Source: Rattus norvegicus (lineage: Eukaryota; Chordata; Mammalia; Rodentia; Muridae). From it: a stretch of 64,000 nt of DNA. Below the pieces are notes generated by a model that worked only from the letters and a program-made list of their open reading frames with translations, was not told where the DNA came from and ran no database searches. Positions 49,818 through 61,084 of the stretch are shown one piece after another; the first letter of the stretch is position 1, and each line of letters begins with the position of its first letter. The DNA is taken from contig NC_086027.1 in the NCBI RefSeq assembly GCF_036323735.1, positions 92,975,162 through 93,039,161 of the forward strand. The letters run 5' to 3'. Made by a program: the position numbers and the translations under genes.

Positions 49818-51589
49818 CATAATGCTCACTGACTTCTACTGTCTCCCTCCTGGCCACATGACTAATTTCAATCCAGAAAGATCTTGAAGACATGCATTGC
49901 CTCTGAGAATAAAACTATAAAATCTTGCTTCTTCACTGAGGCCCTCTCAGAACCTTGAAAGCCACAAGAGCCTTCCTGAGGCAAACAGCCCAGTTCATGA
50001 GCTTGCTGGCCGCAATCCGTGGCCACAGTGACTCATGTGGCATCCACCCACCCACAAGGCCTCCCTGGATGAAGACACCATCTGGCCAGCAGGAACAGTG
50101 TCCCAGCACCAGGCCACCCTGGAGGGCTGATGAGACAGGGGCTGAACTCTGCAGAGTACAGATGCTCTTCTTTCCTCTTGTGCTACCCAAGGGGGTCATT
50201 CGAGAGGCATTCCTTGACACGTTCCACTGTGATCTGAGCTCTAGACTGGGCCAATGTGTGCAGCACATGAGGGAGAAGACGCTGGCCTCAAAACTCTTAG
50301 CACCAATCTAAAGGGTGGGAAAAGAAGGAAACCTTAGGAGGAAGGTTTGACATCTGAAGTGAGACACAAGAGTGTTTTGGCATCTGGGGAAAGAGATAGG
50401 AGGGCTGGTGGTAGGAAACATGGACAATAACTCCATGGGCAGACTTGTAACCGCCCCCCGCCCAACAAAGCCACATCTAGACAGCTGACCTAGGAAGCAC
50501 TGAAACTGGGAGAGATATGGACCCAGAGGTGGGCACTAGGGTCTCACTAATGAGGGTGGGACACTGGAAAGTCACTTCACTGTCCATCTACCTCCTAAAG
50601 TCAACTACCTCCTGTTCCATCACTGTCTGTCTACTCCAAGTCAGTTCAAAGTCTGACCCTGAGGACCTGAGTGCAAGCAGAGTAGGACTTGAAGGCCTGA
50701 TTGCATGATGGGATAGATAATGTATGCCTTGCAACTTTCTCTAAGACGAGCAGAGGGGATGTTCACTAAAGATTCATGTCCTTTATTCAAAATAGATGGG
50801 CAAACAGCCAAAAGACCATTAGGTGGCCACACAAGATAAATGTAGTGCCAAAGCAAATACCAAGCTTTTCATGGCCGGACTTAGAAGCACATGCTAAATA
50901 TAGTGAATGCTGTCACAATATGTAATGTTTTAGAATAATATAAATTTGAAGGGAGGTGTTCAATTCCTTAAAGAATGTAGTGACCCACATAAATTAGACC
51001 TTCAGTCAGTCAGGTTTGTACTGGACAGCTCTGAGCATCCCTCAACCCCACTGAACCACTGAAGGTTGGGAATACATGTTGAACAAGCCCTGTATGCCAC
51101 AATTTTATCACTGCTCTCTTGCATGCATCAGGAGAGGAGGGTCTCTCTCCTGGTCTATATCCTGCCAGGTATCAGGCGAGGGGCTAAGAAAAAGAAGCTA
51201 CTGTGTGGCAAAGGTAGGAGAATAGGTGGTGTGAAGATGGAACCCAGCACCTCCCACAGACCAGGGTCATGCTCACCCCTGAGCCACAGTCACAGAGGAA
51301 CCTAGTTCCAGGGTAAGGTACAAACGAAGCCAGTGAGAGAACAGTCTGGAAGTTTCCGATTCCAGAAGCACCCCCGACCCTACCCCTGTCCTCCCGGCTT
51401 CAGAATGGTGAACTAGACGACAGTCATTAGAGAGTCTTTCCTGACAGAGGGTAACCAGAGAAATCAGTCCTGATCCTGTTGGCTCCTCTGCCTATTTCCT
51501 TGGCATAGAAAGAATCCCAGATTAGTTATTTCACCGTGAGAAGATTTTGAACAGAAAGTCTTTGCCTTGATAATTTTTTGGAATTTTTA
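49816..51589. other. No recognised feature; one 118-codon frame of unknown meaning
   Basis: GC-richer than its surroundings at 49930-50310, with open frames on both strands (plus 49955-50311, 118 codons, proline-rich in the middle; minus 49933-50268). I recognise no domain, and flanking splice sites are not convincing. Confidence 0.4.
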
Positions 51590-51799
51590 AAATCTATATG
51601 TATGGGTGTTTGACATGTATGTTTATCTATGTATCATATACATACCTGGTGCTCACAGAGGCCAGACAAGCGTGTCAGATCCCCCAGCCCTGGAATTACA
51701 GATATTTGTAAGCTGACACGTGGCTTCTGGAAGCTCCCCTTGAGTCCTCTGAAAGAACAGCCAGCGCTCTCAGCAGCTGAGCCCTCATCTCTCCAGCCC
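51590..51799 (-). mobile_element. B3-type SINE
   Basis: The plus strand ends in 'gagccctcatctctccagcc' and contains 'agaggccagacaagcgtgtc' and 'ccctggaattacaga', the complement of B3. Confidence 0.85.
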
Positions 51800-52234
51800 A
51801 CAAGGTTTGTTTTTAATATAACTTAATTAAATATACAATCAGGAGATTAAAACTCTAGAGCCAGGAGTTAGAGGTTAATTTCATTTATAGCCAGATTTAA
51901 CATGTGTAACTGGGTTGCAAATACTTTTTTTAATTTACTGATCCTTGTTTCGGGCACTTGCAGGTTGCTCATGGAGGGTGGGGTGGGTGGGGCTTTAAAA
52001 ACACAATGGGGCCCCACCCAACCCCTGAGGGCAGAAAATCCAGCATAGTTCTATTGCCAATGGTTTGAGAGCACCCAAGTTCACTAATGGGCTTTTTATA
52101 GGCCACAGCCAGCACCACACTACAGTTAACTGACAGCAACGTTTAACTGCTTTCTTCCTCCCCCTGACTTAAAGGCCCTGCTCACAACTGGAGCCGCAGC
52201 CTTGGCCTATAGAAAAATCAGTGCCTGCCTCTTC
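51800..52234. other. No recognised feature
   Basis: Nothing identifiable. Confidence 0.5.
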
Positions 52235-52250
52235 CTCATCCTAACTTCTA
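52235..52250. repeat. Target-site duplication, left copy (ID element)
   Basis: CTCATCCTAACTTCTA, repeated exactly at 52393-52408. Confidence 0.95.
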
Positions 52251-52279
52251 TCCCAGTGTTTTTTTTTTTTTTCTTTTCT

Positions 52280-52320
<41 letters not shown>

Positions 52321-52392
52321 GAGCTGGGGACCGAACCCAGGGCCTTGTGCTTGCTAGGCAAATGCTCTACCACTGAGCTAAATCCCCAACCC
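52251..52392 (-). mobile_element. ID SINE with long A tail and an extra 3' stub
   Basis: Minus-strand ID core with A and B boxes and a tail of about 40 A, a short interruption and a second A-run. Between tail and duplication there are 8 extra bases ('tcccagtg' on the plus strand) that belong to neither. Perfect 16-bp duplication. Confidence 0.96.
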
Positions 52393-52408
52393 CTCATCCT
52401 AACTTCTA
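52393..52408. repeat. Target-site duplication, right copy (ID element)
   Basis: Exact copy of 52235-52250. Confidence 0.95.
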
Positions 52409-52643
52409 CCACCTCCTCCCTGCTGAGACCCCGAAACTGCAGTACCCCCGCCCCACACAGTCTATTTAAGACAGCCGACTTGAATAAATTGCAGCTACTC
52501 TAAACTGTCAGAACAAAGTGGGGCCAAGAACAGGGCCGGAATAGATGTCTCAGAACTCAGTGTCCACTGAGAAATGTCCTAGAACCCGCTCTGGCCCGGG
52601 CTAGTGAGTCCCAAGAGAAGACGGGGAAAAATCTGCTAGGGTT

Positions 52644-52659
52644 AAAAACACTGGGTTGG
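52644..52659. repeat. Target-site duplication, left copy (U6 fragment)
   Basis: AAAAACACTGGGTTGG preceded by TT, giving TT/AAAA. The right copy at 52685-52700 differs at one base. Confidence 0.88.
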
Positions 52660-52689
52660 TGCTCGCTTCGGCAGCACACATACTAAAAA
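52659..52689 (+). pseudogene. U6 snRNA 5'-end retro-fragment (about nt 1-30)
   Basis: 'gtgctcgcttcggcagcac' is the exact U6 5' stem-loop, followed by 'acatactaaaa', the next U6 bases with one change. The match ends at the A-run, where the duplicated host sequence starts. U6 is the spliceosomal snRNA transcribed by pol III. This piece has no usable promoter context and only about 30 of 107 nt, so it is a tiny retropseudogene, most likely made by L1 machinery. Confidence 0.9.
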
Positions 52690-52700
52690 CACTGGTTTGG
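52685..52700. repeat. Target-site duplication, right copy (U6 fragment)
   Basis: AAAAACACTGGTTTGG, one mismatch from 52644-52659; its A-run overlaps the U6-derived A-run. Confidence 0.88.
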
Positions 52701-54179
52701 ATAGCAGAAATAAAGGGACTGAATAGAAGGGAAAGATCCAGGAGATCAAGTAGCTTAGAGAGGCTTTTCAAACACCCAGGTGTTACAGGTAGAAAGACTG
52801 GAAAGAGAATGTTAGAAAGCGTCACTCAGCAAGTAATGGAGAACTCTGGGGAGTGGGATGAGGCTGAGAGGTGGGGTTTCTCCTCAAAGGGATCAGGCAT
52901 GCCAGGTAAGTCTTCTGTCCAGACAGAAGAGGACAAGCAAGCCATGTCTTGAACTAAGAGCATTTGGGGGATGGGTCCTCCCTGGAAGACAACAACTGAG
53001 AATTGGTTCTGCCTATGCTAAGGGGGAGACTTCCTGCATTGAGCTACCACAAAGTGGGATGTGGAACCCCAAATCTTGTGGCAGAGATCCAACCATTAAT
53101 CCAGGAAAAAAAATGAACCCTCCTACCACCACCACCCCCAACTCGAAAAGCAAAGCCTTGCAAAGTAGCCAACCACCAACTTCCTAGTGCCACGCCCACC
53201 ACCTCCAAACTAACCAATTCCACAGTCAAAGCTATTGTTAGTTTTTCTACTGCAGAAGCCACATATGTTGTGATGGATGCTTATTCTATCACGTCACCAC
53301 GTCCTGTCTGTTGCAGCTTTGCAGATAATCGGTTTGAGAACTAATGCAAATCCATTCACAGTAAGCCTCAAAACTCAGGTCAGGAGTAAAGCCTAGAGTC
53401 ACATCCCCACACTTCTAGTTTGATGGGGCGGGGGAGCCTTTGCACAGGAATAGTGCCCTGTACTATAAGCTCTCTGCCCTAATCCCGGAGTTCTGAGCTG
53501 ATGCTCCTGGGAGACTCTGTGAGTTACAGCCTATTTTGTTCAAATAGTCAACAACAGAGCTAAATCATCTCTCCAGCCACCTCAGCCACTTCCCTCTGTC
53601 CTACTCCTGTCTTCTGTGCACCCAGATGACCTCTGTGTAGCCACCGAAGACCAGGGAGGGGAAATGAATGACTTTCAGGATGTGAACAGTGTGCCAGGCG
53701 ATGTGGTTATCACTCCTTCCAGCTCATGAGTCTCATAGCATCGTGTCCCACAAGTTTTAGCAAAGCGACCACTCCCTCTTCCTAGATGATCTCCAAAAGG
53801 AGAACTGAACAACAGAATTCCAAACATTTCAATAGTTAAGCAAAGTCAGTATGGGAGTTTCTACTAGTTCATAGAAAGTACCCTCTGCACACACAACTGG
53901 CACAGGAAGTCCAGAGTTAACTCTCACTCTTCTTGTCATCTCTGTACCCAGTGCTATTCAAAGATGCAGAGCCAAACTTCTGGGCAAACTATGACATTCA
54001 TCCATGACTGTGGGCAATTCCTAGCCCATCAGCTGTCTCCAATATTCCTCACACAACAAAATTCGATTGACTGACTGACTGGCTGGCACGGTGTAGGAAT
54101 TCTGTGAGTATTTACTGCATGATGCATTTAGGGAGGGTCAGGATTCCCAGCATAGCTATGAATGTACCTGTCCTACCTC
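52701..54179. other. No recognised feature
   Basis: Mixed sequence. The end of a B3-like head ('aaatcatctctccagccac') is visible near 53560-53580, too short to call an element. Confidence 0.45.
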
Positions 54180-54575
54180 CATTTTCCTTACTGGGATAAA
54201 ATGTCCTAACCAAATGGGACTTAGGAGGAAAGGGTTCGTTTGACTTACAACTCCAAGTTACAACCCATCACAATAGGGGAAGGAGCAGAGGCAGGTACCT
54301 GAGGCAGCTGGCCCACGGTCAAGAGCAGAGAAAACCTGTGCACCCACACGGTCTGCTTGCTACTGCTTAGCTAGTTTTCCTCACTCTTCTTCAACTCAGG
54401 GCCCCGCCCACAAGAAGGCACTACTCACAACCAGGGTGAGTAGTCCCACCTCGACAATCAGGACAATTCACCACAGGCATGTCCACAGCTCAGTCTGATC
54501 TACACAATTCCTCACTTAAGACTTCCTTCTCAGGTACATCTAGATTGGGTCAAGTTGACACTATAAACTCACCAG
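54180..54575 (-). mobile_element. ERVL-MaLR LTR (MT-like)
   Basis: Complement of a MaLR LTR: 'ttactgggataaaatgtcct', 'gggccccgcccacaagaag' and the terminal 'ttgggtcaagttgacacta'. Confidence 0.75.
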
Positions 54576-54694
54576 TGTAATTTCCAAGCTATTTAGAAAT
54601 GGCAATGCCACATCGTCAAGTCAAAAGGTCCAACACTCCTGGGTGCATGGGTGGGAGGATGATGACTAGAAAGAGGGTTCTCAAATGACTCCAT

Positions 54695-54845
54695 GTCTTT
54701 AAAACTGTGGGGCCCTGGGAAGCTATTTAAACTCTCTAGATCTTAGTTTCCTCGCTTAAAACAGGCAGTAATAAAGATTCCTATCTCAAAGGGTCACTGT
54801 GAGGATTAAAGGATAGGATTTGTGCAAACCTCTTAGAACTTCATC
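54695..54845 (+). mobile_element. MIR SINE
   Basis: 'gatcttagtttcctcgctta' with 'gtcactgtgaggattaaagg' and 'caaacctcttagaac' is the MIR core and 3' part in plus orientation. Confidence 0.85.
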
Positions 54846-55370
54846 CAGGCCGAAGCTGGCTTTAACAGATGCTGAGAATCTTCATTAAAACAGTAAGTAT
54901 GTGGCAGACTCTCACAAAGAAAACCTTGAATCACTCTAAATCAGGAAGAACCAAGATGTTTTCCAGAGCCCAGCACTTCAAAGTTAGTAGCCCACTGCCA
55001 ACCTCCATACCTACACCACAAGCTGGGTGTGGGGGGGAGGAGCATTTGAGAGTCCACCCAGGAGGTGCACACAACAGGGTTCCAGGTAGATTTGTGGTCT
55101 GAATGGGTAGACTTGAATGAATGTAACAGAATGAGAGGACAAATGGACACCAGGAAAAGATGCTAAGGGAAGGACAGTGTGTCCACTCTGTGCTCTCAAC
55201 CCAGATGTGATTTGCTTTCCAGAGGCTACTTGACACTCTCTGGAGCTGGTCTTGGTTTCCTTACCTGGGAGGTCCTGCTGGTTAACCAGGGGTAAGAACT
55301 GAGTGATGTACAGTATTCTGCAAGATATGACAGCCCATAGCCTCCAACAAAGAATGGTCCTGCCAAAGTG

Positions 55371-55371
<1 letters not shown>
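54846..55371. other. No recognised feature
   Basis: Nothing identifiable. Confidence 0.5.

Positions 55372-55452
<81 letters not shown>
55372..55452. repeat. Compound microsatellite (TG)n(GA)n
   Basis: About 20 TG units directly followed by about 20 GA units. Confidence 0.97.
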
Positions 55453-56050
55453 CAGCAGACAGACAGAATGTCTGTCTTTGTAAGCAGTAAGACACACGAA
55501 CATGTGTGCTGAGGGTAAGTCTGCCTCAAGCTGAACCAAGGACCCCCTTGTGGGCTTCACACGCTGTGCATCAGGACTCCACAGAAGCTTCTGTGTGAGA
55601 AAGAGCACTCCCTCCTGACTTAACTTGAATTTCCCAGTGGGAGCCACATTTTGGAAAGCTTGCGAGTGTTGCTTGGCTTCAATATAAGGAAACCACAATA
55701 TTTGAATTTCAAATTGTTCAGGGGCCTTTTGGGTTGAGAAAGCAGGAAATTGCCTTATTAAAAGATAATTTGCCCGTGGAGTGTTTTCCACACAGGGTAG
55801 TTTAATAAGAAAAGGATTTCAATTTTGTGAACATTCTCTTTAGCACTTTGGAGTTTTCAATGAAGCCAGAAGGAAAATGACAATTGACTGTCTGTCCCTA
55901 CCCCTCCATAGCCAGGAAGTGTGTTTGTGGGAGAAATGTTAATCTGCAGATTAGACAATTTAAATAACCAATGTGGAAATTCACTTGGGCAAAACTTGCG
56001 TTCTAAAACCAGGAGGTTTCTCACTCCAGCAAATGAGATTCCTCGGGCAT

Positions 56051-56052
<2 letters not shown>
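55453..56052. other. No recognised feature
   Basis: Nothing identifiable. Confidence 0.5.
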
Positions 56053-56106
<54 letters not shown>

Positions 56107-56162
56107 TGTGTGTCTGTGTGTCTGTGTGTGTGTGTGTGTCTGTGTGTCTGTGTGTGTGTGTA
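56053..56162. repeat. (TG)n microsatellite with TGTC variants
   Basis: A 110-bp TG array; its second half carries regularly spaced TC interruptions (TGTGTGTC-type units). Confidence 0.97.
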
Positions 56163-56393
56163 AGTGCAGGGTGCACCCGCCACAGTGCACACAGGGAGGT
56201 CAGTGGACAACATCAAGTTCATAAGCCAGGTTCATCATCCCATGAGCTTCCAATGATTCTCCTGCCTCTGTCTCTTCTCTCTCTTCATAGCAGAATACTA
56301 GGACCATACACACATAGACTACTGCATCTGTTCTAATGGTAAACTCAGGATTCCACAGCAAGGCCACTCTTTACTCACTGAACCATTTCCTCA
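56163..56393 (-). mobile_element. B4-type SINE
   Basis: The plus strand reads 'gcagggtgcacccgccacag', 'gaggtcagtggacaacatca', 'gattctcctgcctctgtct' and ends 'cactgaaccatttcctcagc', the complement of B4. The TG array is its 3' end. Confidence 0.8.
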
Positions 56394-57756
56394 GCCACAT
56401 TTCAGGCCAAAGCCTTACATGGTGGCCTTCCTTCCCCCAGCATGAGACAGATCCCTCTTCTACCCTGATCACCCTCTACAGTTCCTCTGCCTCGACCCAC
56501 TTCTGTCTTCACTCCTACCCACTCTCTCCATCGACTTTTCTTACTGGTCATATCTTTTTAAGCTTTCGTGGTGTTTCAGTATTTATTTAGATCTCACATC
56601 TATCTTTGGATGGCATTGGCAAGTGTATTTTTAATTCTTACAGTCACTAAAATTCCAGCGTGGACTATTTCCACCCACCAGGCACTTCCTACAGGAACCT
56701 TCCGCAGTCTCCCCAACTCCCATCGTCTATATTCAGAGGCAAATGCTATTTGGATTTTTATGAGGATGCGTTGATTTTTTTTCCCAGTCTGGAATTCCAC
56801 AGGAATAGGAGCATCTCTCCCTCCTCTGGTGAGACCTAGTGTTCATACCTGCAGGATACAGATGCATTTCTGTGTGTCTCACAAGCTCTGTCTGTTTTAC
56901 TTTTAAGTGCCTTTGCAGCATCTGGGGGAACCACTGTAAATAAAATAACTGTAAATACTTCTGTGCAGGACTAAAACATGCTTTCTTGCTCTTGGGCAGA
57001 CAGAGAAGTTGATGTTCTTGCAGCTGTGCCTGTCTGTGATCACCATTGGTGCTACAACCTGACTCTGTCCTTCAGCTCCTCAGAGACTGTGAGCTCACCT
57101 GAGGCTTCACACCTCTTCCCTCACCTGAGTAAGCTCCTCCCTGTCTTCAGGTTCCGACTTAGGTGCCACTTCATGGCCAGAAAGAAGAGCTTAGAAAAGC
57201 CCTCCCCAGTGTACTGGAGACAGGCTGCACCATTTATAGACTATAGGTATGCCTGTCCCCATAGCCTTGTGGAGACAGGACTACATCATTTGGACACTAT
57301 TGCTATGCCTGTATGTAAAGTCTCTTGGAAGCCCACAAATAGAATAAGGTTAATTCTAGTCCACAAAGTCAGAAGCCATTGCAGGCTCCTGTGGCTCTGA
57401 GTACAGTGAGCCTGGCTTACCAAACGCTGACTTCCTGTAGTACAGCCACAGCACCAGCGTGCCTGTGGAAGATCTGACACCTTGGAGAAGATACTCCCCG
57501 CTGCAGCGCTGTGAGAGCATCAGGACACACTGTGGGCCATCAGCACTTACTATCAGAAAGGGCATGTCAACCTACTTTGTGAAAATAGCCACATCTAAAA
57601 ATAAGATTAGCAACCATGGTAACAAAAGACAAGCTGAATGCTTCCCATGTACTGGGGATGGGGGACACATGCATGCAATCCCCTCTCCTACCCTCATCGA
57701 AATCTCTTTTCCAACTTGTGACACTTAAACACACACAGTCACTCTCCCAAAGCCAT
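56394..57756. other. Mostly unrecognised; possible L2 trace near 57050-57200
   Basis: 'cttcaggttccgacttaggt' followed by 'gccacttcatggcc' faintly resembles an L2 3' region. Nothing else is identified. Confidence 0.35.
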
Positions 57757-58075
57757 TAATGCCAACCAACCAGAGCTTCCAGGGACTAAACCACTACCGA
57801 AAGACTATACATCGACTAACCCTGGGCTCCAACTGCATATGTAGCAGAGAATAGCCTTGTTGGGGCACCAGTGGAAGGGGAAGCCCTTGGTCCTGCCAAG
57901 GTTGGACCCCCAGTGCAGGGGAATATAGGGGGGCAATAAGGGAGATGTACAGGGGGAATACCCCTATGGGGGAGGGGGAGGGGAGGGAATGGGGGCCTAT
58001 GGACAGGAAACCGGGAAGGGGAATGATGTTTGAAATGTAAGTAAAGAAATATATCTAATAAAAAAATTTAAAAAG
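57757..58075 (+). mobile_element. L1 3' UTR fragment (older subfamily)
   Basis: Contains 'accagagcttccagggacta', 'agtggaaggggaagcccttg', a G-rich tract (about 57926-57990) and an A-rich tail. It matches the 3' UTRs at 8.5 and 36.5 kb, but with more changes. Confidence 0.9.
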
Positions 58076-58291
58076 TAAAATAAAATAGAGCAAAGCACTA
58101 ATCTTCAAAGCTCAGAGCTCATCTTCCCTTCAATATGTTCTGAGATGGGTAATTACATACATGTTTTCTGACTAGATGAAGGCCTGGTGTGAACTATGCC
58201 AAACTTGGAAGTTAGGAGCCTTCCGTGTGGCACTTGTTGTTTATATCTGCCTAACCCAGAATGAGTGCCCAGTGAGGTGATTATGCATCAT

Positions 58292-58640
58292 GGGTGGGAA
58301 GATCCGTCAGTGAGTAAGAGCACTCACCACTCAAATGTGGAAACCCGAGTTTAGATGCCCAGCAACCAGGTAAAAGCTAGGTAGTCTCAATTTCCCATAA
58401 GGCCAGTGCTGCATGTTAGAAGGGCTAACATGCGGATCCCCGAGGCTTACAGGCTGGCCAACCCGGCCAAAGAATTGATGAGCTGCAGAACTTGAACTTG
58501 TCTCAAGAGGATACAGTAGGGAGCGGGGAGGGGGTGGGGAGCGTAGGACATCCGAGAGCTTTCTGGGGCCTCCACATGCACAGGCACACACCTGCATACA
58601 ATACATACATACACCCACCCCACACATACATACAGGAGGA
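58292..58640 (+). mobile_element. B4-type SINE
   Basis: tRNA-like head 'gatccgtcagtgagtaagag' with 'tttagatgcccagcaacc', then a B1-like middle and the trailing 'cacatgcacaggcacacacc' with a CATA-rich end. Confidence 0.65.
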
Positions 58641-59474
58641 AGAGAAGGAGGAAGGAGAGACAGAGCCAGAGACAGAATTTTAAAAATCACTGAGAGTGGA
58701 AATGACCTGAGAGGATATGTAGCTCTGTGGACACTGTCCTGGAACGCCGAAGGGAAGCAAACAGAAATGGAGTTGTATTGAGTCACCATTGCCAGACCCT
58801 CTTCTGTCACCCATCAAGGTGTCTTTACGTGAAAACAACTCTGTTGCGTGTTTCCAGCAGTTATGTAACTAATAGAGTTAATATTTTATCCTTTATTTCC
58901 AAACACTTAAAATATTAGCATATTGTGCTGTGTTGTTTAATAAGCAGAGTGTAGGTGTACTGTTATGTCATTTGTTAGATTAGGGACAGATGTTCTGAGG
59001 GCAGAGAGGGAGGGACCAGCATCTGAAGTTACTTTTTCCTTTAATGCCCACCCTCGCACCTGATTTCCAGACATCTTTTGGCCTTACCAAATGATTCCAT
59101 GTGAAGTTAAAGATGTAGGCCCCACAATGATAGTGGTACTTCAATGAAGGGTTCAAGGAAAAGGAAAACTGGGTACACAGAGACTATAAACTGGCTCTAG
59201 GTTTTGAAGCCATTCTCAAGGCAATTTCATTCCACCTACCCAGAAGAGCAGCAAGGCAGTTTTTGAGGCGAAGGTCCTGCCTGCCATGGGTGGACATATC
59301 CCTGGATTTCTTGTACCTCAATATTGATACAATCTGTATCTTACGAGTAGATTCATGGCTTCAACAAGAATTTCTCTGATTTTTGCCCCACTCTTCATGT
59401 TGACAAACAATACAAACATCAGGAAATTATAGACTATCAGAGTGCAGGAAACGGCCCTAACAGCTACAGAGGCG
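58641..59474. other. No recognised feature
   Basis: Nothing identifiable. Confidence 0.5.
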
Positions 59475-59815
59475 TTGCATTAGTCCTGAAACAAAATATC
59501 CGATGTAAGCTAGTTTTATAAAGAAAGAGGGACCTATTTAACCCAGAATTCTAGAGGCTCAAATTCCAAGATCAGGTAGTGTTGTGTGAAGGAATCATTA
59601 GTGGTTGGTGCCTTAATAATAGGGGTCATTGTCTCACAATAGAAGCCAGAAAAAGCATTCAGGATCTGAGCCATCTCATACTGGATTCTCATGAGAGGAA
59701 CTATCTTAGTCCTTTATAAAGGCAGCTCCCAAATGACTTAAAGACCGCGTTCCAAGCCTCCCCCTCTTTAAGGTCCTATATCAATCCTTGGGAACCACAC
59801 CTTTAACCCATGAAT
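59475..59815 (-). mobile_element. MLT1-like ERVL-MaLR LTR
   Basis: Complement of an LTR: the plus strand starts 'tgaaacaaaatatccgatgt', runs through 'agaattctagaggctcaaa' and 'gtcctttataaaggcagctc', and ends near 'ggaaccacacctttaaccc'. Confidence 0.65.
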
Positions 59816-60529
59816 CTCTCAGAGACACACTCAAACTGTAAACTGTCATTTAGGATTCTTAAATGTCATAAGCAGTTGGGTGGGTTGATAACCAATATCA
59901 CATCTGAAGTATTTTATGTTAGTTTTAAAAGAATGAGACAAGTAAATCCTCGACCTGCTAACGTTTATTCAATATTCTTTGAAATTAGCAAGAATCATAA
60001 GAAGCACATATCAATCAAATACAGCCACAAAAATGTCTTGGGTATAAATAAATGTGCACTATAAGAAACACTACAAAAGGGACCAGCACCTCTTACACAT
60101 CACTATCTCTTAGCAAGAAACATCTGCAACGTAATTGAATCCACTTACAATTAAAAAGAAAAGTACTTGACTTTTAAAGGAAAAACTATAGGTTGAAACT
60201 GATCAGTGTTTTCCTCCCTAGACCCTTTCTGTGTTTATGTTTACAAGGTCAAGTTCAAGGACTCTACAAAATAAAATGACTAAAACAAACTGGAAAAACA
60301 TTTCCTCAGAGTTCAACAGAACAGTGCAGAAAATAAGTTACTTACCCATGCACAGAATAAGGCAGAGGCTAATTTCATTCAGGTTAGGAATAATAAGTTT
60401 AACTAGTTTTCTTTTTTCACAAAACAAACATCTCGGACACCACATCATATTAAGTAACGATTATACTGAATTATGCATCGTACTCTACTTATTCCTAACA
60501 CTACTCGGAAAGCCAGCATCACACGTCAA
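59816..60529. other. Repeat-free AT-rich stretch, possible extended 3' UTR of the minus-strand exon
   Basis: No repeat is recognised. A minus-strand AATAAA lies at about 59961-59966 and could be a distal polyadenylation signal. Confidence 0.35.
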
Positions 60530-60874
60530 AAGAAACTCGTCCTACATAAGGTTTATTCTGCAACAACCACAGAAGTCCATCTGGGTTTCATGGTGGGTCT
60601 ACTGTCAAAAGAGCTCATACTTGAAGGATACAGTGTTGAGAGCTGAAAGTACAGTAAAACAAGGTCCACAGATTTCACAAATTCCGGTTTTTTAAAATAC
60701 TGGTTTTTTTGTTTTTCCAAACTAAAAGCTGCAGAAAATTAGTTCCTTGGTAGTCTACTGAAAACTCTTGAGCGGCTAACATTTTACATTTCTTAAGCTT
60801 TTTAATTTTCTTAAAAATATTTAAACGATCTTAGTATCTCATAGTTTTTGAAAAATAATCCCCCCCCCAAAAAA
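60530..60874 (-). other. Probable 3' UTR of the minus-strand terminal exon
   Basis: Repeat-free AT-rich sequence downstream of the stop codon on the minus strand. A minus-strand AATAAA at 60552-60557 followed by GT-rich DNA ('gacgtgtgatg') is a plausible poly(A) site. Confidence 0.45.
60552..60557 (-). terminator. Candidate polyadenylation signal AATAAA
   Basis: TTTATT on the plus strand, about 320 bp past the stop codon of the candidate exon; a GT-rich element follows on the minus strand. Confidence 0.4.
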
Positions 60875-60986
60875 TTACAAATCTTTTGTTTTAATCAGTG
60901 TGACCAAGGGTTTGTCATCAGGGCTGTAATCCTCGTAGGCAATGGGAGTCACGTCGTACATTGCAGGCCGAGATTTCTTCCCAAAC
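60875..60986 (-). CDS. Probable terminal coding exon of an unidentified host gene
   Basis: On the minus strand a good splice acceptor (pyrimidine-rich 'ctctgtgtctgtgatttcag', then G) leads into 36 codons and a TAA. The frame reads FGKKSRPAMYDV, then TPIAYEDYSPDD, and ends KPLVTLIKTKDL. Codon choice looks coding (TAC, GAC, GTG, GAG, AGC, CTG), unlike the random frames nearby. The leading G completes a codon from an upstream exon (one base before TTT). The basic KKSR start followed by an acidic tyrosine cluster (YEDYSPDD) would fit the end of a membrane protein's cytoplasmic tail, but this is a guess. I do not recognise the gene. No upstream exon could be supported in 61-64 kb. The end TKDL is not a standard KDEL signal. 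Confidence 0.55.
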
Positions 60987-61084
60987 CTGAAATCACAGAC
61001 ACAGAGGACTCTGGTTACATGAGTATTGGACCCCAAGTTCTAGGTATGTGGTAAGAAAAACCTCCTTTAAGAAGTTGTCGCATG

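Noticed and set aside
52659..52689. U6 snRNA gene
   Set aside because: Only about 30 of 107 nt are present, and the flanks are a target-site duplication instead of a U6 promoter or terminator.
55857..56336. Open frames rich in Cys-Val or His-Thr
   Set aside because: Direct translation of the (TG)n array; low-complexity artefacts. The same applies to frames at 5.0, 10.0, 27.5, 55.4 and 61.4 kb.
60231..60695. 154-codon plus-strand open frame
   Set aside because: No domain or plausible start context; it lies opposite the probable 3' UTR of the minus-strand exon, in AT-rich DNA.
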